A stretch of 64,000 nt of DNA. Source: Phaseolus vulgaris. Taxonomy: Eukaryota; Streptophyta; Magnoliopsida; Fabales; Fabaceae. The stretch is taken from NCBI RefSeq assembly GCF_000499845.2, contig NC_023750.2, forward strand, positions 11,845,285 through 11,909,284, in the 5' to 3' direction. Below the pieces are notes generated by a model. That model saw only the letters and a list, made by a program, of their open reading frames with translations. It was not told the origin of the DNA and searched no databases. Of this stretch, positions 45,079 to 54,685 are shown one piece after another (positions within the stretch are counted from its first letter, which is position 1; every line of letters starts with the position of its first letter). The translations under genes and the position numbers were made by a program.

Positions 45079-46272
45079 TTAATAATAAATAATAATATTT
45101 TAATAATATTAATAATAAATAATAATATTATTAATATTTAATAATCTATACCTATATATAAAGGGGATTCCTCTCTTTAACTGCTCTCAAATTTTTTCCT
45201 ATTTTATCCTTAGATTAATATTTAGTTTTATTTCATTATTTTGGGTATTGCGTCATTTCATTCTTTTTAAAAATATTTGGAATAAATGGAGGATCGGTTT
45301 TGAATTAAAAGAGATGGTTTATTTTGAAAATCAATTGTTTAAAGAGAGGGAGTGTCTGTTCAAATTATGAGAGAGAAAAAAAATATTAAGAGACGTGAGT
45401 AAGTATTGGCCAAACAAAACCATTTACAATAACCAACTATTATAAAATATCAGAGTAACCGTCCCACATCCACTACATCCATTCCACCTTTTCATCGGCC
45501 TCCACTCTTTCTCAATGCTCTCTCACGAGAGTATAAAAGAAACACAAAAGAAGCCTACATAATTTTGATTATTTAATTGTTGGAATAGCTAGTGGAGGCG
45601 AAAGAAGTAGAAATTGGAGAATCAAGTGTTCTCCCAAACCTTTCGCGACCCCTTTCACTAATCTCAACCAGGTCGATTCTGACCTCACTTGCTTGAACCC
45701 TCCAGGAGCAGGTTTCACTTTTATTCTTCTTTTTCTCATTCTACTTTATTCCTTCATCTTCACCCCCTTTAATTTGGGAAAAAATGATTATTAATGGAAA
45801 TGAGATTGGTGGAAAATTATTACTCCTATGATTATTAGGTTTTATTTATTTCGATATTTAGCGTTTTTTTTATGAGTTTAGAGGAATGTCTCCGTTAGAA
45901 TTGTAATCACTTTCGTTGTCATATTAAATCATTATTATTATCTTATTTTTGTATTTAGTATATTACTGCTTCTTAATTATGATAGTTAGCAAATTACATG
46001 GAAAAGAAGGCAATTAGACCTTGGTTTCTAAGCGCAAACCTCTCCCTGCAAAACCTAAGATCTCACTACTTACGACCTTGAAGCTCAGTTTTACGGGCTT
46101 CTGTTTCTAACGCCCTCCATCGACGCGTCTTCACCGTTAGTTTTCCACTGTTTTATCCATAGGCTGAGTATTTTGAAATCATCATTAATGTTCGTTAGAT
46201 CGATCATGGGGTTTCACTTATTCATATAGTTGTTTTTTCAATAATGTTTGCATAAGTGTTTTTTCTTTTATA
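45079..46272. other. AT-rich start, then gene-fragment-like DNA; no gene called
   Basis: TTAATAATAAAT-type repeats fill 45079-45144. A Helitron-like start (TCTATACCTATATATAAAGGGG) follows at 45145. From about 45470 to 46130 the sequence is less AT-rich with short pyrimidine tracts, suggestive of a captured 5' UTR, but I recognise no protein. The large Tat-type element begins at 46278. Confidence 0.4.
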
Positions 46273-46277
46273 GTAAT

Positions 46278-47203
46278 TGTACCGCCCAGGTGGTCGGAAG
46301 TGATGACGTGGCAGCAAGCTATTATATAGGCGTGTTGAACGGGGCACCTGGCTGGCAGAAGGGAAGGAAGTCGGGGGGCTCGTGTAGTCGCCAGTTATTA
46401 AGTTGGCGTGCTCCGATCTCTAGCATACCTAAACCGGCGGTCACCAGGTTTGAGATGAAGTCGCCGGATGCGAACCCAGACGACCAAGTGATTAGAGATC
46501 GCCGAAAGAAGGACATCGCCGAAGGATTAGGGAAGCTTGTTCCAGGCTTTCGAAGCAGAGGATGAAGTCGTCAGATAGTCATTCCCTAGCTAGCCACAGG
46601 TTGAGGTCGAGGAACAGCTTACCCGAGCATGCACGATGAACTAAGTGAAGTAGATCATGATGGCGGCCGGCGAGACCACAGGGAAGGTGTGTATGAAGAC
46701 ACCCGTACTCGCCACGCAGAAGAGATCACGCTCCAAGTTATGCGCTGAGTTGCTTCCTGCGTAAGTAACTTAGCCGAAGGTCTGAAGAGTAAGAGGTGAC
46801 GCCCAAGTCAAGGATGCTCCAGATGGTGACACGTGTACAGCTGGATGCGAGCCACGTGTCCAGATGTGTAACTGTCAGGAGAGAGAAAGTGCACAGGTAT
46901 ATAAGAAATTCTAACGAACTTCTGAGGTACGCGCGTTTTAGAATACTTCTTTTACGCTTGCGAGAACTTGAGTACGCTGAGAGAGAATTTTGCACGGTTC
47001 CTGAAGTTCTTAGTTTTCTCTTAGTATTTTGGTGGTTCAGTCGCTGACTTGGGCGTCGGAGAGTGATCGGCCGCAGCGGCGCCGTTCTGTCTTTTGCAGG
47101 TTCTTGAGGTGAATCAAGGCGAAGGACGGAAGCTAACATGGCGCAAAGTCGATCCAGATTTGATGAGGCAAGGCTCTTGCGTCCTGGTCAACAGGCAGGA
47201 TCA
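46278..47203 (+). repeat. 5' LTR of the large Tat-type element
   Basis: Starts TGTACCGCC and ends CAGGATCA, 926 bp. The TATA box is at 46898-46905. The frame at 46248-46565 and others in the LTR recur in the 3' LTR and have no support as genes. Confidence 0.95.
46898..46905 (+). promoter_or_regulatory. LTR TATA box
   Basis: TATATAAG in the 5' LTR, repeated at 58499-58506 in the 3' LTR. The element's RNA would start about 30 bp downstream. Confidence 0.7.
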
Positions 47204-47206
47204 TCA

Positions 47207-47222
47207 GGCGCCCACCGTGGGG
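47207..47222 (+). promoter_or_regulatory. Primer-binding site, tRNA-Lys type
   Basis: GGCGCCCACCGTGGGG, three bases after the LTR end, complementary to the 3' end of plant tRNA-Lys(CUU) apart from the terminal A pairing (CAGG instead of TTGG before it). Confidence 0.85.
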
Positions 47223-47223
47223 C

Positions 47224-47612
47224 TGTGTAAAACCGGTTCCCATCTGCAGCGTGAGTTCTTGGAGTTTCTGCAGTTTCTGTGTGGTTGCGTGCTAGTGCAA
47301 CCATTTTCCGCTGTTCGTTGAAGTTTTCCCGTTTGTTTGAGTTCTTGCTCGGTGAGGTGAGCATTCACGCGAGTTTCAATCGGTGAGATCGAAGCTTCGC
47401 CGTTCGTTCGGATTTTCGACCAGTGAATCAGAGGTTTTGGTGTAGGAGTGGTAGGTTCGTGCTTAGATTGCAAGTTTCTGCGAAGGTTTTTGCCGTTGAG
47501 TTCATGTTCTTGGAAGTTCTTTGGAGTTATGAAGTTCTAACCGGTTGATTGCTGGATCGATCGTTGTAGAAGGAGGTTTTGTTCGTCGCTCGTTGTGGTC
47601 TGCTAAGTTTTC
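47224..47612 (+). other. Untranslated leader of the large element
   Basis: About 390 bp between primer site and gag ATG. It is rich in GTTCGTTCG / GAAGTTC-type motifs and has no coding similarity. A packaging signal would be expected here but cannot be identified by eye. Confidence 0.6.
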
Positions 47613-49379
47613 ATGAGAAAGATGAGAAGCAACCGTTTGAGTCCAGTTGTGCCAGTTGCTGCTGAAGGCGCCATGACTATGGTGCAGATGATGGAGATCA
47701 TGCGTGCGCTGCAGGCGAATGTGGAGGCCTCGCGCATAGAACAGGCAAAGATGCATGAGGACCTAGTCGCCTCTCAGGCCAGGAATGAAGAGCTCAGCAA
47801 AGTGACTGAGGAGCTGCGCCAAGCTCTTCAGGAGCAGAGAGGACGCCCGATCGCTGAAGAGGTCGCACCGTCGTCGCCACCTCGCGTTTTCCCTATGCCA
47901 TTTGCACAGGCGATCACAGACACGCCTGTCCCTGCGAGTGTGGTACCCGTGAAGGCTACTTTCACCGGCGTGGAGGATCCTGAGGCACATCTTACCACGT
48001 TCCACACGCAGATGATGCTGTCAGGAGGCTCGGATGCTGTGTATTGCAAGATGTTTGTGAGCACGCTCCAGGGGACAGCACTGGAATGGTTTGTGAGCCT
48101 GCCTACAGGTCACATAACCAATTTCCAGCAGTTTTCGATGCTTTTCGTCGAGCAGTACATAGTGAACAAGGCGCCGCCTAGGGTGTCTTATGATCTGTTC
48201 GACATAAGGCAGTACCAGGGAGAGTCCCTCAGGGACTACTTGAATCGTTTTGGGCGTCATGTGCTTCAAAAAGGGACCAAGGACGAAGAGATGTTGGTCT
48301 ACGCCTTCAAAAAGGGCGTGCTGCCGAGACCTTTCTGCGAGGCGCTGATCAGGGCTCACCCCGCCACGTTTGCTGAGGTCAGGCGACTTGCGGTGGCCCA
48401 CATCGCCGATGAGAGTGAAGTCGCCGAGAAGAGAGGGAGCGTGGCCCCCGCTAGGCCACGTGCCCATACCAGGATCCAGCCACAGAGGGTGCTGGAGACA
48501 GCGGCGGCCAAGAGGGATCAAAGGACCCGCCATCCTTATGATCCAAGGAAAAATAAGGCCAGGGGCCCAGGGCGCCCCAGGGAGTACAATCGCCCGCCAA
48601 AGCATAAGTTTGTCATGGGGTTGGCGGACCTGATCGCCACTCCCAATATAGCAGCCAGGCTCAAGGCACCCGAGAAAGTGGGCGACAAGGTGTTAGGACC
48701 AAAGCCAGACGCCTGGTGCGAATTCCACCAGGGTTTTGGTCACACCGTCGATTCATGTTTGGCATTGGGATACCAGCTCGATGACCTGGTCAAGAGCAGT
48801 TTCCTGAATGATTACCTGCTGGACAGGAGGACGGGAGGAGCGTCGAGCTCCCAGCCGGCAGGTGGTGAGGCTCAGCAGCACGAGATGCCCACTCACGGAG
48901 AAATCCACACCATCGCAGGAGGTTTCTCGGGTGGTGGATGCACCGCGTCACAGAGGAAGAAGTATGCAAGGTCTGTGATGACGGTGAACATGTTCGATGA
49001 CCACTCGCCAGACGTGGACATCACGTTCACAAGGGAAGATCTCAGGGACGTTGTGCCTCATGACAACGATCCTATAGTCATCTCGCTTGTCACAGCAGGG
49101 AGGAAGGTCCACAGGGTTCTGGTGGACCAAGGAAGCTCGGCAGATGTGATGTTCTGGCCGACTTTCACACAGCTGCAATTGCCCCTTGACCAGCTGAGGC
49201 CCTATGGAGGGTGCTTGTATGGGTTCGCTGGCGATCAGGTGGAGGTCAGGGGGTACATAGAATTAAGAACTACATTCACGGATGAGGCGGGCTCGAGGAC
49301 GGAGAAAATCAAGTACCTCGTCGTGAATGCTCCCTCAGCATATAATATTCTGTTGGGGAGACCACCCTCAACAGAATAG
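47613..49379 (+). CDS. gag: gag-protease of the large Tat-type element
   Basis: 588 residues. A coiled coil at about 24-80 (MMEIMRALQANVEASRIEQA…) precedes a Retrotrans_gag domain at about 115-230 (TFTGVEDPEAHLTTFHTQMM, LEWFVSLPTGHI, LRDYLNRFGRHV). A basic linker leads to a Cys/His segment (WCEFHQGFGHTVDSC, about 365-385) that stands in for a CCHC knuckle. The retropepsin-like domain follows (about 485-585) with VLVDQGSSADVMF; D-Q-G is the variant usual in this lineage where D-S/T-G is standard. The frame ends at 49379 just after LLGRP because of an apparent one-base loss near 49371; similarity continues in the next frame. It forms the particle and cuts the polyprotein. Confidence 0.93.
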   Translation: MRKMRSNRLSPVVPVAAEGAMTMVQMMEIMRALQANVEASRIEQAKMHEDLVASQARNEELSKVTEELRQALQEQRGRPIAEEVAPSSPPRVFPMPFAQAITDTPVPASVVPVKATFTGVEDPEAHLTTFHTQMMLSGGSDAVYCKMFVSTLQGTALEWFVSLPTGHITNFQQFSMLFVEQYIVNKAPPRVSYDLFDIRQYQGESLRDYLNRFGRHVLQKGTKDEEMLVYAFKKGVLPRPFCEALIRAHPATFAEVRRLAVAHIADESEVAEKRGSVAPARPRAHTRIQPQRVLETAAAKRDQRTRHPYDPRKNKARGPGRPREYNRPPKHKFVMGLADLIATPNIAARLKAPEKVGDKVLGPKPDAWCEFHQGFGHTVDSCLALGYQLDDLVKSSFLNDYLLDRRTGGASSSQPAGGEAQQHEMPTHGEIHTIAGGFSGGGCTASQRKKYARSVMTVNMFDDHSPDVDITFTREDLRDVVPHDNDPIVISLVTAGRKVHRVLVDQGSSADVMFWPTFTQLQLPLDQLRPYGGCLYGFAGDQVEVRGYIELRTTFTDEAGSRTEKIKYLVVNAPSAYNILLGRPPSTE

Positions 49380-49564
49380 GAGCTGTGCCTTTAACCAGGC
49401 ACATGAAGGTGAAGTTGCCATCGATGGAGGAGGTGGTGATCACCATTAAATCTGACCAGAAGGAAGCGAAGAAATGCTATGAGAATAGCCTGAAAAACAA
49501 GAGGTCAGTAAGTTATATCACAAAGACGCTGCCTCTCGGTGTGAAGCCCAAGCCAACAGAATGA
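49372..49564 (+). pseudogene. Protease-RT linker, shifted frame ending in TGA
   Basis: Right after the gag stop region, the -1 frame gives LNRIGAVPLTRHMKVKLPS and CYENSLKNKR, which match the linker at 42304-42531 of the old element. The frame then hits TGA at 49562-49564; RT follows in the same frame. Normal polyprotein synthesis would need both the frame change and the stop to be passed. Confidence 0.8.
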
Positions 49565-51736
49565 CGAGTTGTTGATGCGGCGCTGGAGGTGGCTGCCGGA
49601 GGCGATGTCACCATGCTGGATGCTGAGGCTGAGGGAGAGAACGCCGATCGGGAAGAAGAGGCGAGGAACCGCCCAGAGGAAGCGAGGGAGCTAGGAATCG
49701 CCAGGGCGGTGATCGCCAGGGAAGCTAGACCCAAACCCGTCGAGGAGTGGCTCGAAAGGGAGATCGGGGGAAAGGTCTTCAAGTTGGGAAGATCCTTGGA
49801 GGCTGAGCTCCAAGACCAGATCGCCAAGGTGATAGAGCGGCATCTGGATGCTTTTGCATGGTCTGCTTCAGACATGCCGGGAATCGACCCCGACTTCTTG
49901 TGCCACCATCTAGCAATGGACAACCAGGTCAGGCCGGTGCGACAAAGAAGAAGGAAGTTTAACGAGGAGAGAAGGCAGGCGATCAGGGATGAAACCCAGA
50001 AGCTCCTCGCCGCAGGCCATATCAGGGAAGTCCAGTACCCTGAGTGGTTGGCCAATGTCGTGCTGGTGAAGAAAAGCAATGGGAAGTGGCACATGTGCGT
50101 CGATTTCACCGACCTGAACAAGGCTTGCCCAAAGGATTCGTATCCTTTGCCAAGCATAGACGCCCTGGTCGACAGTGCTGCAGGGTGCAAGTTGCTGAGT
50201 TTCCTGGACGCCTTCTCGGGGTACAACCAGATAAAGATGCATCCCATGGATGAAGAGAAGACCGCCTTCATGACCGAGAGATCGTGCTACTGCTACAAGG
50301 TGATGCCCTTCGGGCTGAAGAACGCGGGGGCCACGTACCAAAGATTGATGGATAGGGTACTTGCACCAATGCTGGGGAAGAATGTGCAAGCGTACGTGGA
50401 TGATATGGTCGTGACCTCGCCGGAGAAAAGCAAGCACGTTGCAGACCTGGAGGAGTTGTTCACCACAATCGCCAAGTTTAAGTTAAAGCTGAACCCCGAG
50501 AAGTGCATTTTTGGCGTGGAGGCAGGGAAGTTCTTGGGATTTCTCTTAACTGAAAGAGGAATAAAGGCCAATCCTGATAAGTGTGCTGCCATCTTGGCGA
50601 TGAGGAGCCCGACTACCGTGAAGGAGGTGCAGCAACTTACAGGTCGGATGGCCGCCCTGTCTCGTTTCGTGTCGGCTAGCGGAGAGAAAGGCCATCCATA
50701 CTTTCAGTGTTTAAGGCGGAACAACAAGTTTGCCTGGACAAAGGAGTGTGAAGAGGCCTTCGTCAAGCTTAAAGAGTACCTAGCGAGCCCGCCAGTTTTG
50801 TGCAAACCGTTGGTGGGAACCCCTCTCAGGTTGTATTTTGCTGTGACTGAGAGAGCGGTTAGTGCGGTGCTCGCCCAAGACCAAGACCAGGCTCAGAAGC
50901 CTATTTACTTCGTCAGCAAGGTGCTGCAGGGCCCGGAGGTGAGATATCAGGCCTTGGAGAAAGCTGCACTGGCAGTGGTATTTTCGGCGAGGAGGTTGCG
51001 CCACTATTTCCACAGTTTTACAATACTGGTAATGACTGACTTGCCCATCCAAAAAGTCCTGAAGAAGCCTGATGTGGCTGGGAGGATGGTGAAGTGGGCG
51101 GTGGAGCTGTCAGAGTTCGATATCAAGTATGAGCCCCGAGGTCCGATCAAGGGGCAGATTTTCGCCGATTTTGTGGTCGAACTCTCGTCAGAAGCAGCGC
51201 GAGTTGAAGGGGATGGTTTCCGTTGGGTGCTCTCGGTGGACGGATCGTCGAACCAGCAGGGTAGCGGTGCTGGAGTCATCCTGGAAGGGCCTAACGGTGT
51301 GCTGATTGAACAGTCCCTGAGGTTTGCCTTCAAAGCCAACAACAACCAAGCAGAATATGAGGCACTGATCGCCGGAATCTTGCTGGCCAAGGAGATGGGA
51401 GCTAGGGTACTGATGGCTAAGAGTGACTCGCTGTTGGTCACGGGACAAGTAACAGGCGAGTTCCAGGCCAAGGATCCACAAATGGCGGCTTACCTAGAGT
51501 ATGTGCAAGAGTTGAGAAGTTCCTTTGTCTCCTTTGAGGTGGTACATGTGCCCAGAGAGCAGAATGCCCGAGCAGACCTGCTAGCTAAGCTTGCCAGCTC
51601 GGGCAAGGGGGGTAGGCAGAGGACGGTGATCCAAGAAACTCTGAAGACGCCTAGAGCATTTGTGGCAGACCACCTGGTTCTTCAAATAAGCAAGTCGACG
51701 GAGAAAGCGGCGAGGAGTCACAGGTCTTTAACTTAG
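49565..51736 (+). CDS. pol: Reverse transcriptase with two RNase H domains
   Basis: Open from 49565; the first possible start I would consider is internal, since this is normally part of a polyprotein. RT landmarks: VVLVKKSNGKWHMCVDFTDL, LSFLDAFSGYNQIKMHP, YKVMPFGLKNAGATYQ, and the active site YVDD at 50393-50404. The first RNase H (about 50770-51170) has lost the usual first catalytic Asp (LYFAVTERAVSAVL in place of a DAS-type stretch). A second RNase H (51231 to about 51600) keeps D-E-D-D candidates in LSVDGSSNQ, AEYEAL, AKSDSLL and NARADLLAKL. This dual arrangement, with a second archaeal-like RNase H, is known for the Tat lineage. A TAG at 51734 separates it from integrase. Confidence 0.93.
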   Translation, partial: RVVDAALEVAAGGDVTMLDAEAEGENADREEEARNRPEEARELGIARAVIAREARPKPVEEWLEREIGGKVFKLGRSLEAELQDQIAKVIERHLDAFAWSASDMPGIDPDFLCHHLAMDNQVRPVRQRRRKFNEERRQAIRDETQKLLAAGHIREVQYPEWLANVVLVKKSNGKWHMCVDFTDLNKACPKDSYPLPSIDALVDSAAGCKLLSFLDAFSGYNQIKMHPMDEEKTAFMTERSCYCYKVMPFGLKNAGATYQRLMDRVLAPMLGKNVQAYVDDMVVTSPEKSKHVADLEELFTTIAKFKLKLNPEKCIFGVEAGKFLGFLLTERGIKANPDKCAAILAMRSPTTVKEVQQLTGRMAALSRFVSASGEKGHPYFQCLRRNNKFAWTKECEEAFVKLKEYLASPPVLCKPLVGTPLRLYFAVTERAVSAVLAQDQDQAQKPIYFVSKVLQGPEVRYQALEKAALAVVFSARRLRHYFHSFTILVMTDLPIQKVLKKPDVAGRMVKWAVELSEFDIKYEPRGPIKGQIFADFVVELSSEAARVEGDGFRWVLSVDGSSNQQGSGAGVILEGPNGVLIEQSLRFAFKANNNQAEYEALIAGILLAKEMGARVLMAKSDSLLVTGQVTGEFQAKDPQMAAYLEYVQELRSSFVSFEVVHVPREQNARADLLAKLASSGKGGRQRTVIQETLKTPRAFVADHLVLQISKSTEKAARSHRSLT

Positions 51737-53045
51737 GAGACCTTGAGATCGCCGAGAATAAGAGCATGTCGGGGGGAGAAGGTGAACATGACGGAGGTCT
51801 GCGCTACGCATGAGCCAGACACATGGATAACACAGTACCAGCGATGCCTTGCAGACGGCCTTCTCCCGCTGGATCCGATGGAAGCTAGGAAGATAAAGAA
51901 GAACTCTAGCAAGTTCACAATGATTGATGGCGAGTTGTATAGGTTTGGGTTCACACACCCACTCCTGGAATGTGTGCACGGAGAGAAATGTACAAGAATT
52001 ATGGCCGAGCTCCATGAAGGGATATGCGGAAGTCACGTCGGGGGTCGAGCTCTGGCCGCAAGAACCCTCCGTGCAGGTTACTACTGGCCAACAATGAGGG
52101 AGGACTGCAAGAAGTATGCACAGTGTTGCAAGCAGTGTCAGCAACACGCCGATTGGCACAAAGCGCCTCCCGAAGAGTTGAAGTCGATTTACAGCCCTTG
52201 GCCGTTTCATACGTGGGGGATCGACATTCTAGGACCTTTCCCATTGGCGATTAGGCAATGAAGTACTTGGTGGTGGCAATTGAATATTTCACCAAGTGGA
52301 TCGAAGCAGAACCAATAACGCAGATCACCGCACACAAGATCGAGAGCTTTGTATGGAAGAACATCGTGTGCCGGTTTGGTGTGCCTAAGCGCCTGGTGTC
52401 GGACAATGGGACTCAGTTTGCAAGTCACCTGTTGAAGAAGCTGTGCGAAGAGGTGGGAATTCAACAAGTGTTTGCATCCGTCGAGCATCCCCAGACAAAT
52501 GGCCAAGTAGAGTCCGCCAATCGGGTATTGCTAAGAGGCTTGAAGAGAAGGCTAGAGAAAGCCAAGGGATCGTGGGCTGAGGAGGTACCCCGCATAATTT
52601 GGGCGTACCACATCACCGAGCAGTCAGGAACCCATGAGACCCCGTTTAGCTTGGTCTATGGGTGCGACGCAATGATTCCAGTGGAAATCCAGGAGAGCTC
52701 GCCGAGATTCCAGAACTTTGTAGCGGAAGACTTGAATGGGAAAGAAGGTTGAATCTGGATTTGCTGGATGAGGTCAGGGAGGAGGCGAGAGTAAAAGTCG
52801 AGGCAGTGAAAAGAAGGATTGAACGAAGGTATAACTCGAAGGTGATGCCAAGGCAGTTTAAAGAAGGCGACCTGGTGATGAGGAAGGCCCACCAGTACGA
52901 GATGGAGAACAAGTTGTCGCCTAAGTGGACGGGACCGTTCAGAATAACCGAGGCGCTCGGGAACGGCGCCTACCGCTTAGAAACATTGGAAGGAGGGGCG
53001 ATTCCTCGCACTTAGAACGCCACGCACCTCAAGTTATATTACAGT
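51737..53045 (+). pseudogene. pol: Integrase of the large element, broken by frame changes and a stop
   Basis: Integrase joins the DNA copy to the chromosome. The zinc-binding part (51743-52261) has an H-x-H pair in LHEGICGSHVGG and CKKYAQCCKQC. The catalytic core spans a frame break: first Asp in GIDILGPFP (about 52220), second in SDNGTQF (about 52403), and Glu in GQVESANR (about 52510). One-base changes near 52259 and 52735 split the core and C-terminal part. The last frame (52662-53015) has GDLVMRKAHQYE and WTGPFRITEALGNGAYRLE and is cut by TAG at 53013, just before the final NATHLKLYY. No chromodomain is seen. All three catalytic residues are present but not in one frame. Confidence 0.92.
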
Positions 53046-53299
53046 TGAAGCTTTGTAAGTAAAAACAAACACGAAGAGTTTTGCAAGCTTTCTGTTAAAA
53101 CAGTTTGAAGGGGGCACTCTTTTTTCCCTAAGAAGGGTTTTTAATGAGGCCGCCCAATAATGAAGAGTTTTCGAAGTTTAAAGTGTTTTAGATTGCATGC
53201 TTATTGTTACGAATGTTTTAGAAAAGAGACCTTGTCACTCGCACGTGATTTAAGGCAAGTTTGAAGATATGCTGCAGGTTTTCTAAAAGGGTTTGAAAG

Positions 53300-53610
53300 T
53301 CCCCATCGTTTTCTGACGATCGGCGACAAAGTTGAAAGTTTTGAAGTCCCCATCGTTTTTCGGCGATCGGCGACAAAGTTAAGAGTTTTAAAAGTCCCCA
53401 TCGTTTTTCGGCGATCGGCGACAAAGTTAAAAGTTTTGGAGTCCCCATCGTTTTTCGGCGATCGGCGACAAAGTTAAAAGTTTTGGAGTCCCCATCGTTT
53501 TACGGCGATCGGCGACAAAGTTAAAGGTTTTTGGAGTCCCCATCGCTTTTCGGCGATTGGCGGCATCAGTTAAAGATAAAAGTCCTCATCGTCTTTCAGC
53601 GATCGGAGGC
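53300..53610 (+). repeat. Minisatellite block 1 in the 3' region (about 48-bp units)
   Basis: About seven units of 47-50 bp with the core TCCCCATCGTTTTTCGGCGA and TCGGCGACAAAGTTAAAAG. Later units are more diverged (TCCTCATCGTCTTTCAGCGA). Confidence 0.95.
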
Positions 53611-54070
53611 ACCAGCAACGTTTAAAAGACCTCAACGCCCTCGCGCGTCCTGAGGCGAGAAAGAGATTAAAAGACCTCCTCGCCGTCGAGCGAGTGCAGG
53701 CGAGAAAGAGAAAAAGTCCTCAGTGCCTCCAGGGGAGAGAAGATGTAGCCCCTAGGGCAATGTAGAGGCACCAATAAAAAGTCCTCAGTGCCTCCAGGGG
53801 AGAGAAGATGTAGCCCCTGGGGCAATGTAGAGGCACCAGCAAAAAGTCCTCAGTGCCTCCAGGGGAGAGAAGATGTAGCCCCTGGGGCAATGTAGAGGCA
53901 CCAGCAAAAAGTCCTCAGTGCCTCCAGGGGAGAGAAGATGTAGCCCCTGGGGCAATGTAGAGGCACGAGTTAAAGACCTTCTCGCCGTCGAGCGAGTTCA
54001 GGCGAGTTAAAGACCTTCTCGCCGTCGAGCGAGTTCAGGCAAGATAAAATCCTTCTCGTCTTGAACGAGT
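53611..54070 (+). repeat. Minisatellite block 2 in the 3' region (65-bp and shorter units)
   Basis: Four 65-66 bp units carry GTCCTCAGTGCCTCCAGGGG then GATGTAGCCCCTGGGGCAAT (about 53705-53965). On both sides are repeats of about 35 bp with CTCGCCGTCGAGCGAGT-GCAGGCGA or -TTCAGGCGA. The Cys-free, Arg/Glu-rich translations are incidental. Confidence 0.93.
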
Positions 54071-54685
54071 TCAGGTATGGTGTAAAGGGTGGAAGAAGTT
54101 CAAAGGGTGGCTAAGGTAGGTTCGAAGAGAACGCCCAGCCACCCGGTTCCTTGTTCTGAAGCTCAGGGAGGTAGAGAAGGATCCGAAAGGCGCCTCTACC
54201 CCCAGATGAGGGAACAATAGCCAAGTTGTGAAGGCAAGAAGAAGCTTACATCGCCAAGACCCTCTGGCGATCAGAAGAAATTCAGGCGATGGCAAGAGTA
54301 AGGGCCCATTTTGATGGGGCAGATCAGGTGAACTATATCTTAACCTATCAGTTGAATTGAAACTTGCTGTTTAGTAAGTAGTTTCACGCTGAAGTTCGTT
54401 GTCTTAAGTTCACAAGTTATTAAAATGCCATCGTTTGAAAGTTGATAGTTTGCTCGAGTTTGAAGCAGTAAGTGAAAGATTGAGCCCGCAGGTTCGCTAA
54501 GTTAATTTCCTTAAGCGGTTTCTACTACGAAAAGCAGAGTAAACAGAGAGACTAGGTGCGAAAGCGAAGAAGTTATAATAAGAGCAGTATCAGTTCAAGT
54601 ACATAAGAAGAGAGGAAAAATATTACAAGCAAAGCCTAAAGATTGTGCAAAAAGTTCTCAGGGAATAAGCGGTGGAGGGAGATGA
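54071..54685. other. Spacer between minisatellites and the antisense gene
   Basis: About 600 bp without tandem structure or coding similarity. It would hold the 3' UTR and polyadenylation region of the antisense gene (minus strand). Confidence 0.5.

Noticed and set aside
46248..46565. 105-codon frame, repeated at 57887-58162
   Set aside because: It lies in both LTRs of the large element and simply duplicates with them.
49513..50592. Minus-strand frames of 252, 175 and 99 codons opposite pol
   Set aside because: They are shadows of the RT reading frame on the other strand, with no matching family.
53300..54070. Regular repeats downstream of pol as a regulatory RNA array
   Set aside because: Units are contiguous tandem repeats with no spacers and match the known habit of 3' minisatellites in Tat-type elements.
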